64,000 nucleotides of DNA. It comes from Dasyornis broadbenti. Its lineage: Eukaryota > Chordata > Aves > Passeriformes > Dasyornithidae. Each line of letters starts with the position of its first letter. Position 1 is the first letter of the stretch. The notes under the pieces were generated by a model. That model did no database searches. It was not told the origin of the DNA and saw only the letters and a list, made by a program, of their open reading frames with translations. Positions 55,119-64,000 of the stretch are shown piece after piece. The stretch lies in the NCBI GenBank assembly GCA_013397935.1, contig VZRN01000638.1:236788-300787 (forward strand), read 5' to 3'. The translations under genes were made by a program, and so were the position numbers.

Positions 55119-57037
55119 GGTCTCCTTATGGCCATGAGTTTCAGGTGGTGGGGAGCTGACACTCTCACCTGGCACCAGGTATCCCAAGATCTGTCTGGAA
55201 AAGGAAGCGGAAATCCTTGATCCCACGGGATTTCTTCCTCTCTGACCCCCCCTTCTCCCTGGCTTTATCCTGTGTACAGCAGGTCTATAAATAGGACACT
55301 CAGGCACGGGACCGGCAGAACGGATCCTCACCGGCCACGGGTCACGCACAGCCCAACCACAACAACCCCAGAGACCCCGCAGCGAGAAAAAGCTGCTGGT
55401 TTCCTCCCTCACACCCTGTCCCAGCTGATCCGAGCAGCAAGAGCTTCCCCTGGCAGCGATATCACACTCTGTGCTTCCCCCAGCACCGCTATCTGCTCCT
55501 CACAGCCCTCCTCCCCCTAAAACCTCACGGCTGTTTAAACCCCAGAGCAGCAGCCCCAAAACCAGAATTGCATAACAGCTGCTGCACCCCACCACCCGCT
55601 CTCCTTCGTGCACAGCAAGCAGGTCAGAGGAGTCTCTCCAGGAATCCCAGCAGATCCCTTCCTTTTGCACTCCCCCACATCTCCAGGATACTCCTAGCTA
55701 AGGCTGATCCACAGCTCACATCCCACTACAGCCCAGCAGCTTGGAAACAGAAACAAGGCTGCGGGACTTCATAGGACACCATGGCAGCTTCAGCCTAGAG
55801 AACTCCCCAGGCAGCAGGAGGGTGTTTGGGGCTTGCAAAGAGCCCCCCTGCATTGCTCCACCTCCCCTTGGACTGGGACTTTGGGATCCAAAGTATCTGC
55901 TAATGCCGTTTTTTGAAGGATAAGCAAGAAATAAGTACCCACCAGCACACCTGACCCTGGGCAGGACGCTCATGCTTCAGCCAGCTGGTTGCTTAGAAAG
56001 AGGAAATTTGGCCAGCTGAACAAATTCCAACCCCGGAGTCCCTCTCGCAGGCAGCGAGGAGGAGGAGGCTGTGAGGCCGAAGGCTCTCCTCCAACAGGAG
56101 CTGCTCAGAGCAGCTGCAGCCTGCGGGGGAGGAGAGCACCCGAAGGGCTATGGCCGTGCTGGTGCTGCAGCATCCACCCACAGCCCTCTGTGCTGTCGCA
56201 GAGCAGGAGGAGGAGGAGGGAAGGAGGAGACACCACCCCAGTGCTGTCTCCATCCCTCCTGAGCAGCTCTCTGAGCCAGGGGCACTTCCCTGCCTGTTTT
56301 CTCAAGGACAGAGCACTGATAGTTGAACCTTGTTATTCCAGACATCAGCAGGATCCCACATCGCCCTCCCAGCAGCCAAGCGCCCACAACAGTAAATCCC
56401 TTCACCTTTGCACCACAAAGGTCTCCTTCCCCAAAATCTAAGCTCATAAGTCGCATTTAACTTTAAGGAAAAAAACCCCAACAACCCAACCCCCAAACCG
56501 ACTATTCCAAGCCCAGCTCACATGACTCAGTCGGGGCAGGTCAGACCACAGATAAGTCACAACCCTGCAGCATCTCTGAGCTCCTGCTCTGTCTGGGCCA
56601 AGCCCCTCCAGGCACAGACAGAGGCATCCACACCTTCTCCAAGGCTCTGAGGAAGATAAAAGCTGTCCCACCCTCCCTTCTGGGACACCCCCCACCCTCC
56701 AGGGCCAGAGGTGCTCAGCAAAGCTCCAGTCATGTGTCCTGCTCAGCCCCTTGCCTGGGCCGAGCTTTGTCCTTTGTTCTCTTTGCCAGGGCTTGTGACT
56801 CCAAGCCACAACAAAGCAAACCCATAAAGGTTCAGCTCCAGCTCCCGATCCGGCTCAGCCTGCTGTGTCACCAGGTGAGCCTGGCCGCACCAAACTCCTG
56901 GTCTGGTGACTCCATTACGGCTCTCGCTGCATTACCGAAGCTTGAGTTATTTTTTCTTCAAGAAAAAACAACGAGAGTCACTCCTCCCCACGCTTATTCC
57001 CTTCTAGCAGAGCCAGATCACTAGCACAGGTCAGATA

Positions 57038-57110
57038 ACAGAATCCTTGCAAGGTTTCGGTTGGAAGGGATCCTAAAGACCACTTAATTCCAAAACCACC
57101 AGACCTGGTT
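57038..57110 (-). mobile_element. CR1 LINE 3' end, inverted
   Basis: ACAGAATCCTTGCAAGG and TTTCGGTTGGAAGGGATCCT form a reversed tail. Little beyond the tail remains. Confidence 0.65.
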
Positions 57111-57639
57111 GCTCTTTTATCCGGCAAAATAAATCCCTCCTGAGAGAAGCTGCAGCACTCACCTCTGCAGCTTCCAAGCACCTAAAGCGCAGGATTCCTC
57201 CCAAATGAAGCTGCACGGATTTGTTTTTCCTCTTTTTCTCACAGACCAATCCATAAACCGGAGCCTTGCACAAGCCCCCGGCACCCCGTGCTACGGAAAT
57301 CCCTTCCCTTCATCTGCAGCCCAGAGGGAAATGCCAGCAGGAAGCGATCTTTGCTGTATCACGCCCGCAGAACATCCCTGAGAGCGGGACACGGGCATGA
57401 GAGATTTCTCCCAGGCCGCACGGATGCATGGCAGCTTCTCCAGCGCCATTTCCAAGCCATGGTCCTGGTCCAAACCCAGGCTGGGCTGTGCATCACGGGA
57501 TGTTCCCAGGGTGCCAAACCGACCTCGGCGTCAGCTGACAAGCAGGGCTGCGGTGTTTTTCCTGTCTTTATCATAAAAACAAGCTTTCCTCTCCCCTTCC
57601 GTAGCCCTTCCTGAATGTTTTGCTGGGTTTTGAGAGTTC

Positions 57640-58080
57640 ATCTTCCCTGCAACAACCCGCACCCCTACGCCGCAGCGCATCCCCCTCCCTCATCCCGCAT
57701 TCCGCATCCGCCACGGACAAAAATTCACCAAAAAGCCACTGGGAAAAGCGGGGGACGCTGCTGCTGTTGTACCTGCGGGTTTTCCGTGGCTCTCCCGGCG
57801 CCGTGGAAGGGAAAGTGCCCCAATCCCCCCGCCCCACGCGTGTCCCTTGTCCCGCAGCATCCCCTCCCTTACCGCTCCCCGCCGCGCCCTCACCCGCGCC
57901 CGCTGCGCTTCTTATGGCGTCCCCGGGACTCACCGGGACTCAGCGAGACCCGCACGGCCCCGCCAGCGCTCAGCAGCCACGGCCGGGGCAGCTCCCGGAG
58001 GCTGAGTCATGCCGGGCCGGCCCGCCCCCGGTGTGACAGCATCCTGCCGGCTGCCCGCCCCCGAGCCCGCCTCCCTGCCG
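57640..58080 (-). promoter_or_regulatory. CTSB: CTSB CpG-rich promoter region
   Basis: CpG density rises sharply here relative to flanks. On the minus strand a GGGGCGGG GC box (58021-58029 region) and an AP-1-like TGACTCA (58003-58009) lie above the proposed first exon. There is no TATA box, as expected for a housekeeping lysosomal gene. Confidence 0.55.
57934..57990 (-). other. CTSB: Probable CTSB non-coding first exon
   Basis: In the minus direction a good donor, CCCG|GTGAGT, lies at 57934/57933, in a CpG-rich stretch just below GC boxes. An acceptor exists at 52602 before the start codon. Vertebrate CTSB usually has a non-coding first exon, so this pairing is likely; the 5' boundary is a guess. 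Confidence 0.45.
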
Positions 58081-58915
58081 GCTCCATCCCTGCTCCTGCT
58101 GCATCCCGGCTCTTGCCGGCTTCCCTCCTTCCTCCTGCCTCCATCCCTGCTCCTGCCTCCCTCCTGCCTCCCTCCGTTCCTGCTCCCGGCTCCATCCCAG
58201 CTTCTGCCTGCTTTTCTCCTTCCTTCTGCCTCCATCCCTGCTCCTGGTTTCATCCCTGCTCCTCTTCCATCCCTGCTCCTCTCTCCATCCCTACTCCTGC
58301 CTGCATCCCTGCTCCTGCTTCCCTCCACTTCCCTCCATCCCTGCTCCTGCCTCCATTCCTCCTCCTGCCTCCATCCCCACTCCTGCCTCCATCTCTCCTT
58401 CTGCCTCCCTGCTCCTGCCTGCATCCCTGCTCCTGCCGACCTCCATCCCACCTACTTTTCATACCTCCAACCTGCCTGCATCCTCTCTCAATTCCACCTG
58501 CATCCTGCCTGTATCCCTCCTCCACCCTGCCTCTGACCTTCCTCGATCCCACATGCTTTCCACCCTCTGCCATCCCATCCATCCTTCCTCCTGCCATGCT
58601 CCCATCTCATCTTCCTCTTCCTTCCGGCCTGCATTCCTCCTCAATCCCACCTGCTTTCCACCTTTATCCCTGCTTGATCCCATCCACATCCTTCTGGCTT
58701 CCCTCTTCCATCCTATCTCCATCCCATCTAGTTTTCCTCCACCGGCCTGTCTGCATTTTTCCTGAATTCCACCTGTATCCTACCCTTTATCTCCATCCTG
58801 CCTCCGTCCCTTTTCCTGTTTCTCTCCTCCAGCTGGCCTCTGTCCCATCTGGTTTTCCTCCTCCAACCTGCCTCTATCCTTCCTAAATCCCACTTGCATC
58901 CCACCCTTTTCAACT
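58080..58915. repeat. Long C/T-rich minisatellite upstream of CTSB
   Basis: About 830 bp of degenerate units such as CTCCATCCCTGCTCCTGCCT (15-25 bp) carry most purines on the minus strand. Frames through it give Pro/Leu/Ser- or Gly/Arg-rich repetitive translations up to 423 codons, which are not genes. Confidence 0.88.
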
Positions 58916-58927
58916 CCACCTGCATCA

Positions 58928-59102
58928 CGCAGGGTGCCCAGAGAAGCTGTGGCTGCCCCTGGATCCATGGAAGTGTCCAAGGCCAGGCTGGAGCAATTTG
59001 GGATAGTGGAAGTTGTCCGTGCCCATGACAGGGGATGGAACTGGATGATCTTTGAGTTCCCTTCCAACCCAACAATTCCACAATTCTACAATTCCGTGAT
59101 TA
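58928..59102 (+). mobile_element. CR1 LINE 3' fragment
   Basis: GGGTGCCCAGAGAAGCTGTG, CCCATGACAGGGGATGG and CCCTTCCAACCCAACAATTC, with a degenerate tail of ATTCTACAATTCC units. Confidence 0.9.
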
Positions 59103-60102
59103 TTAAAATCATACCTGTACTCTGGACCATCCTCAGAAATTAAAAGACCATTTGGCCTGGAATCAAAAATAATTAATCAATAATTAAAATCTTGTGGGCA
59201 TATTTCTTTTTCTTTTCCTAGTTCCCTTTATAGCCAATCATTTCTTGGTCACACTCACATTTTAAAGATCGATTTTGGTTTAGGAGATGAAAAAAAATCA
59301 GAAAAATAACATTTAATACACTTGACTGCACAGCCCAGTACCTACGCAGTAAAACTGGAGATGTTTTTGATGTGTTTAAATGTTTTTTTCTTCAATACTG
59401 TGTGCAATGGCCCTTGGACTACTGCATGCCTTTACATGTAATATTTAACCACCCCTTCGTGACGTTTTTATTTGTGCTTTAGCAATTAAAATAATTTTTT
59501 TTAAAAATCACTTGTAACCTGCCTAACCTCCCTCTGACTCCACAGGATTCTTTTGCTCTCCTTGTGAAGGTTGATTTCAGTTTTCCATGTTGTCTGGGAG
59601 GTTTTGTTGACATAAAATACAGGAAAAATAACCTGGTTTTTGTCCTGCCCTTTGTACGATCTGGGTCCGAGGGCCTCAATGCCTCCACTCGTGTGAAGCT
59701 GCAGTCAGGACATCACTAACACTTATTTCTCCCAGTAACTTGCTTCAGCTCCTTCTTAATTCCCCATGTCTCCTTAATTCCCCACACCTTCTTAATTCTC
59801 CACATCTCCTTAATTCCAGCTAGGTTTTTGCTCAGAAGAACATTTTTAAACATGTGCAGTCCCACAAAACACCCTTTTTTCCCCCCTTGTTATGGGTCAG
59901 CCCATCCTTCAGGCTCTGCCGGTGTCCTCCGTGGGTTGTTCAGGAGGGAGTAGCCACCTGTTTTTCCAGCAAATATTTGCTATCTTTTTCAAGAATCGAA
60001 ATTATGAACTAAAACTTTGCACTGACTGCTGACTTTCTGCCCTCTTTGGGGAAGTGTCAGAGTTGCCACCCCTATTTCAGTTGGTTTGGGCGGAAAACAT
60101 GT

Positions 60103-60160
60103 CAGTTTTTGAGATAAGCTGATCATTTTTGAGATAAGCTGATCATTTTTGAGATAAGAT
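60103..60160. repeat. 20-bp tandem repeat with three AGATAAG motifs
   Basis: The unit GATCATTTTTGAGATAAGCT occurs nearly three times in register. Each unit has one AGATAAG, a strong GATA-type motif, at exactly 20-bp spacing. The CR1 at 60160 starts at its right edge. Confidence 0.9.
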
Positions 60161-60560
60161 GCTCTGAGGGCTGGAGCCCCTTTGCGCTGGAGCCAGGCTG
60201 GGAGAGCTGGGGTGTTCCCCTGGAGAAGAGAAGGATCCAGGGAGAGCTCAGAGCCCCTGCCAGGGCCTAAAGGGGCTCCAGGAGAGCTGGAGAGGGACTA
60301 GGACAAGGCATGGAGGGACAGGACACCAGGGAATGAGTTAGATGGGATATTGGGAAGGAATTCCTGGCTGTGAGGGTGGTGAGGCCCTGGCACAGGTTGC
60401 CCAGAGAAGTTGTTGCTTCGCTGGGAGTGTCTGAGGCCTGGCTGGACAGGGCTTGGATCAACCTGGGACAATGGAAGATGTCCGTGCCCACGACAAGGGG
60501 TGGAACGAGACGAACTTTAAAGATCCCTTCCAACCCAAACCATTCTGTGATTTTATGATA
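60160..60560 (+). mobile_element. CR1 LINE 3' fragment (~400 bp)
   Basis: It belongs to the same group as the copies at 32520, 45445 and 50890, ending CCAACCCAAACCATTCTGTG. An internal stretch around GAATGAGTTAGATGGG is shortened. Confidence 0.92.
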
Positions 60561-61279
60561 AGTTGTTTTGATATTTGATGCTGAACGCAGCCAGGAAAGT
60601 TTCCCCACTAGAGACTTCCCCGAGAGTTTGTAAATTCCTTGTGTTTCCAAACCAGGCATGAAGCAACGCCCCTTTTCTTCTCCCTTTTCTTCATGGTATT
60701 CTTTCAGTGTATCAGAAAAAAATGAACGGTGTTTGCTGAGGCTTTGGCCTTGGGAGCAAAATCCACCACTACAGGAATGAGATAAGGAAATGGGTCAGGA
60801 GGCCTTGGGCAAACCTCTCTTATCGCTTGTTCAATCGGTGCTGATTGAATCATGGTGCCCCTGCTTCAACATTGAACAGCAAATATCTCCTGAAGCTGCT
60901 GCAGGGCCAACACCTAGAAGTTTTAGAAAAAAAAAAATGTTTTATGTATACTCATCTCCCATCATATAAAAAGGGCCCTAATTAATGCAGGTATGGCTTT
61001 TTTCATCTCCAGGGTTTAACATCAGCATTGCTTACAACAAGAATATGAAATGCAGGTTTAATAAATAACGAAATAGCTTGGCTTGGCTTAGAGTAGGAGT
61101 GGACTGTGCTCCTCCCTGAACCCAAAGCCTGTCCAGCTGGGCTGCCAGGCCTCCTTCAGGGAGTATCCAGCCTGATTTTTCCTAATTCACCCTTTTCCAG
61201 CCCCTTTTAAGCACTATAATTTTACTACCAATATTTGCTCCTGAGGTCCTTTCATTCTTAGCTTTGTGTCCCTCTTTGA

Positions 61280-61432
61280 GCATCATCCCTGGAAGTGTTC
61301 AAGGCCAGACTGGACGCCTTGGAGCAACCTGGGATGGTGGACGGTGTCCCTGACCATGGTAAGGAGGTGGAATGAGATGAGCTTCAAGGTTCCTTCCAAA
61401 GCCCAATCTTTCTACGATTCTAAGATTTCTGT
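61280..61432 (+). mobile_element. CR1 LINE 3' fragment
   Basis: CATCCCTGGAAGTGTTCAAG, CAACCTGGGATGGTGGACGG and a degraded TTTCTACGATTCTAAGATT tail. Confidence 0.85.
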
Positions 61433-63057
61433 GATGTGATTTTGCAGCTGACTCGCTCTCCCTGGCAGCAGCAGCATATCTGTGAGGTCTTGATGGGAAT
61501 AATGATGGTTATTACACGGCTACATCAGCTGCCAAGGTAAAAGACTCGCCCAGGGCAACTAAACCAGGATTTTATAAAGCCATAACGCTGCCTGATAAAT
61601 TCTTGCTGGAAGGGTTGGGCACCAGTGTAATCCTCACCTCTCCATGGGAGCTGGGACATCCTGAGCTCAAATCCTCACCCTCCTAGCATTCAGTGTCTGA
61701 CAGAGTCCTTGATGGAGCATGTGGCTTTAAAAAGCTCAGTGAAAGAAGCCTTGGGTGGCTTGCTGGCTAATTCTGAGGGACTCACGCTTGTTTGGTGGAA
61801 GTCGGGGTCTGTTGACCAGATTTTTTCTGTCCAGACAGAAAATGATCTTCGCTGCCTCATTGAGCAAGAGAGGGGCCAGGCTGTCCTGGTTGCTGGGGGC
61901 TGTGTGCTCCTGGCGTGGATGGGAGTTAATTTAAGGCATCAGCAGAGCTGAATCCAACACCAAGTCTGGATTTCCATCCCTGCAGCGAGGCAGTGGGAAC
62001 TGGGGGGATGTGGGTGTCCTACACCCTCTGGACAGTTCTTTAGGCCCTGATGCTGTTTACGAAGCTGGAATCCGCTTCTAGATCTGGAGGATTTCGCAAT
62101 GTCTTCCTCCCATTCTTCCTGTGAATCTGTGCAAACAGGGAGCTCTGGTTCCCTGAAAATCCATGCGAACAGGGAACTCTGGTTACACAACCCCGCGGCC
62201 CCGGTGACTCAGCCGGGCTGGCTCAGGAGGAGCCCTGTGACCGGCCAGGAGGTGGCTGAGGAACAGATGACATCAGCAAAAAACTTCTTCCCACCATCGC
62301 TGGGACAGATCGAGTCCAGATCTGGGGGAGCAGTGAAACTTCGGGGGCTGAACTTGCCGGCCCTGGATGGACGGCGGGAGGCAAGGGCAGGGATATTGTT
62401 TGTTCCTGCACGGTTCATGTCCCTTTGCAGGGTGACAAAATTGATCCTCAGCACCCACATAAGGCAGAGTCCTTGTCTAGATTAAGCTTTATGTATTTTC
62501 TATTGAAAAGCTATTCTTGATTCTCTTGCTCCATCCTAATTCTTAAAAAAAAACCCAAAAACCAACAAAAAAGGATCAGCTGTGCCCAAGGAGGTGCCCA
62601 CCTGCTCTCACCCAAAGGTGGAAAAGTTTTTCTTCATATCTGGCACACCTGGGAGGCTGAGAGCAAACTCGTCCTGTGTCTTGCTTGAGACAGAGCTTTG
62701 TAGACCAGTGTGAATGGCACTGCTCAGCATCGCCAGGCTTCTCTCTCTCAGCAAGTTTTGGCCGCAATGCTCCTGGAGCCAAAGGTGGAACTTTGTGTTT
62801 ATCAGAACTGAATTTTCCTCCATGAATCTGACAGATTTTTTGAATCTATGGGATTTTTTTTCTGTGTACTCTCTCTCCCCTGGCAAGGGATTGTCTTTCT
62901 CAGCTTTTCGGGCTGGGGAAGCTCCCCAGTGCTGTGTCTCCATCCATGTGGGGCTGGTTGGGGCAGCTGCTCTGGTCCTGAAGAGTCCAAGATGTTCCTT
63001 TTGGGAAACACCTTAACTCCAGGGCACTTTTGCCATGCGATTTCCATGTGAGGTGTC

Positions 63058-63690
63058 ACAGAATCATTTAGTTTGGGAAAACTCTCTAAGATCATCGAGT
63101 CCAACCATCCCCCAGCACTGCCAAGGCCACCACTGAGCCAAGACCCCAACTGCCACATCCAAGTGGCTTTTGAATCCCTGCAGGGATGAGGACTCCACCA
63201 CTGCCCTGGGCAGCTGTGCCAGGGCTGGACAGCCCTTTCCATGGAGAAGTTGTTCCCAATATCCAAACTAAACCTCTCCAGGTACAACTTGAAGCTGTTT
63301 CCTCTCATCCTGTCCCTATTCCCTGGGAGCAGAGCCTGACCCCACCCTGGCTGCCCCCTCCTGTCAGGAGTTGTGCAGAGCCACAAGGTTCCCCCTGAGC
63401 CTCCTTTTCTCCAGGCTGAGCCCTTTCCCAGCTCCCTCAGCTGCTCCTGGTGCTCCAGGCCCTTCCCCAGCTCCGTTCCCTTTCCTGGACTCGCTCCAGC
63501 CCCTCCAGGTCTCTCTTGTCAGGAGGGTCCCAGAGCTGTCCCCAGCACTGGAGGTGCCCCAGCAGTGCCAGCACAGGGGACGGGCACTGCCCTGGCCCTG
63601 CTGGCCACACTGTTCCTGACACTGCCCAGGGGCCATTGGGCTCTTGTCCACCTGGGCACACCTGGCTCATGTCCAGCTGGATCAGGCACA
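63058..63690 (-). mobile_element. Longest CR1 LINE fragment in the window (~630 bp), inverted
   Basis: It starts with a reversed tail (TCACAGAATCATTTAGTTTG) and runs through ATCGAGTCCAACCATCCCCC, CTTTCCATGGAGAAGTTGTT and GGTGCTCCAGGCCCTTCCCC. The 5' part overlaps in sequence with the copies at 17075 and 42495, a different subfamily from the 45445 group. Confidence 0.92.
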
Positions 63691-64000
63691 TCCAGACACT
63701 TTGGAGCAGACGCTGTGATCTCTATTCCCTTTGTGGTACACACCTGACTTTGCTCTTGCTGCTGCCACAACCAACCTCCAGGGAATTCAGGAATGATGGG
63801 AAGTGCTCAGGACTCAGCTCCTCTGCCTGGTCACCTGATCCTGCCCTCCTCCTCCCTCCACCACTTGCTGAGCTTGTGTTTTCGAGCCACTCAGCTGCAA
63901 TCTGTGTCCATCCATCCTGGCTTGTGACAGAAAACGGGAGCTGACTTCCCCCCTGTGCCCCTCTGTGGTCACCTGCTGCTCAGATGACAGCTGTAGGATG

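Larger units (their letters stand above)
52603..57933 (-). other. Long CTSB intron separating the non-coding first exon
   Basis: It holds two CR1 pieces (54728-55118 plus strand, 57038-57110 minus strand), a short (CA)n tract (54264-54275) and an AP-1-like TGACTCA near 56524. TATA-like strings near 53871 and 55287 have no other promoter support. No coding exon is recognised. Confidence 0.65.
59103..64000. other. Right flank, no supported gene
   Basis: The stretch is AT-rich at 59100-60100, then has a 20-bp tandem repeat and three CR1 copies. Scanning for a six-cysteine beta-defensin pattern or a basic signal-peptide exon gave nothing convincing. Short open frames show no domains. Confidence 0.6.

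Noticed and set aside
55283..55292. TATA-like CTATAAATAG in the long CTSB intron
   Set aside because: No CpG rise, initiator or downstream exon goes with it; a similar GTATAAAGG at about 53869 was set aside for the same reason.
57615..58886. Plus-strand open frame of 423 codons
   Set aside because: It is almost entirely the C/T-rich minisatellite and CpG region, giving Pro/Ser/Leu repeats without domains.

Overview
The window is vertebrate nuclear DNA and almost certainly avian. It holds split genes with consensus GT-AG introns and is densely seeded with CR1 LINE fragments, about 33 recognisable pieces, many ending in the ATTCTGTG-type tail typical of bird CR1. No bacterial, viral or CRISPR-like features were seen. 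The gene order GATA4 > NEIL2 > FDFT1 > < CTSB matches the block known from human 8p23.1 and chicken chromosome 3. The species cannot be named from the sequence alone.

Layout. Positions 1-14702 are non-coding and most simply the large GATA4 intron before the N-finger exon; the first coding exon of GATA4 was not found and should lie to the left. This stretch holds CR1 pieces, an (AAT)n microsatellite and at least one cluster of GATA motifs (5073-5233) that could be an autoregulatory enhancer. Positions 14703-19964 carry the last five GATA4 coding exons (both zinc fingers, basic tail, C-terminal activation region), followed by a long putative 3' UTR to about 24315. NEIL2 (four coding exons, 28183-31134) encodes a complete 321-residue DNA glycosylase. 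FDFT1 (eight coding exons, 33319-43624) encodes a complete 418-residue squalene synthase behind a CpG-rich promoter with four CCAAT boxes and an SRE-like site. CTSB lies on the minus strand (nine coding exons, 52594 down to 47289), encodes a complete 340-residue cathepsin B, and probably has a non-coding first exon and GC-rich promoter near 57934-58060. FDFT1 and CTSB converge, with only about 1 kb between their poly(A) sites. From 58060 to the right end there is a long C/T-rich minisatellite, more CR1 and no gene I can support; the avian beta-defensin cluster expected beyond CTSB is not visible.

The four genes are neighbours rather than a pathway: a cardiac/endoderm transcription factor, a base-excision repair enzyme, the first committed enzyme of sterol synthesis and a lysosomal protease. 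Points worth a second look are a NAGNAG acceptor at the GATA4 N-finger exon, an Ile-to-Phe difference between the GATA fingers, the intronic GATA cluster, a paired repeat with a nested CR1 at the GATA4 3' end, an 84-bp-spaced CCAAT array at FDFT1, and an exact 399-bp duplication around a single N in FDFT1 intron 1 that is probably an assembly error. I found no convincing undescribed biological system.
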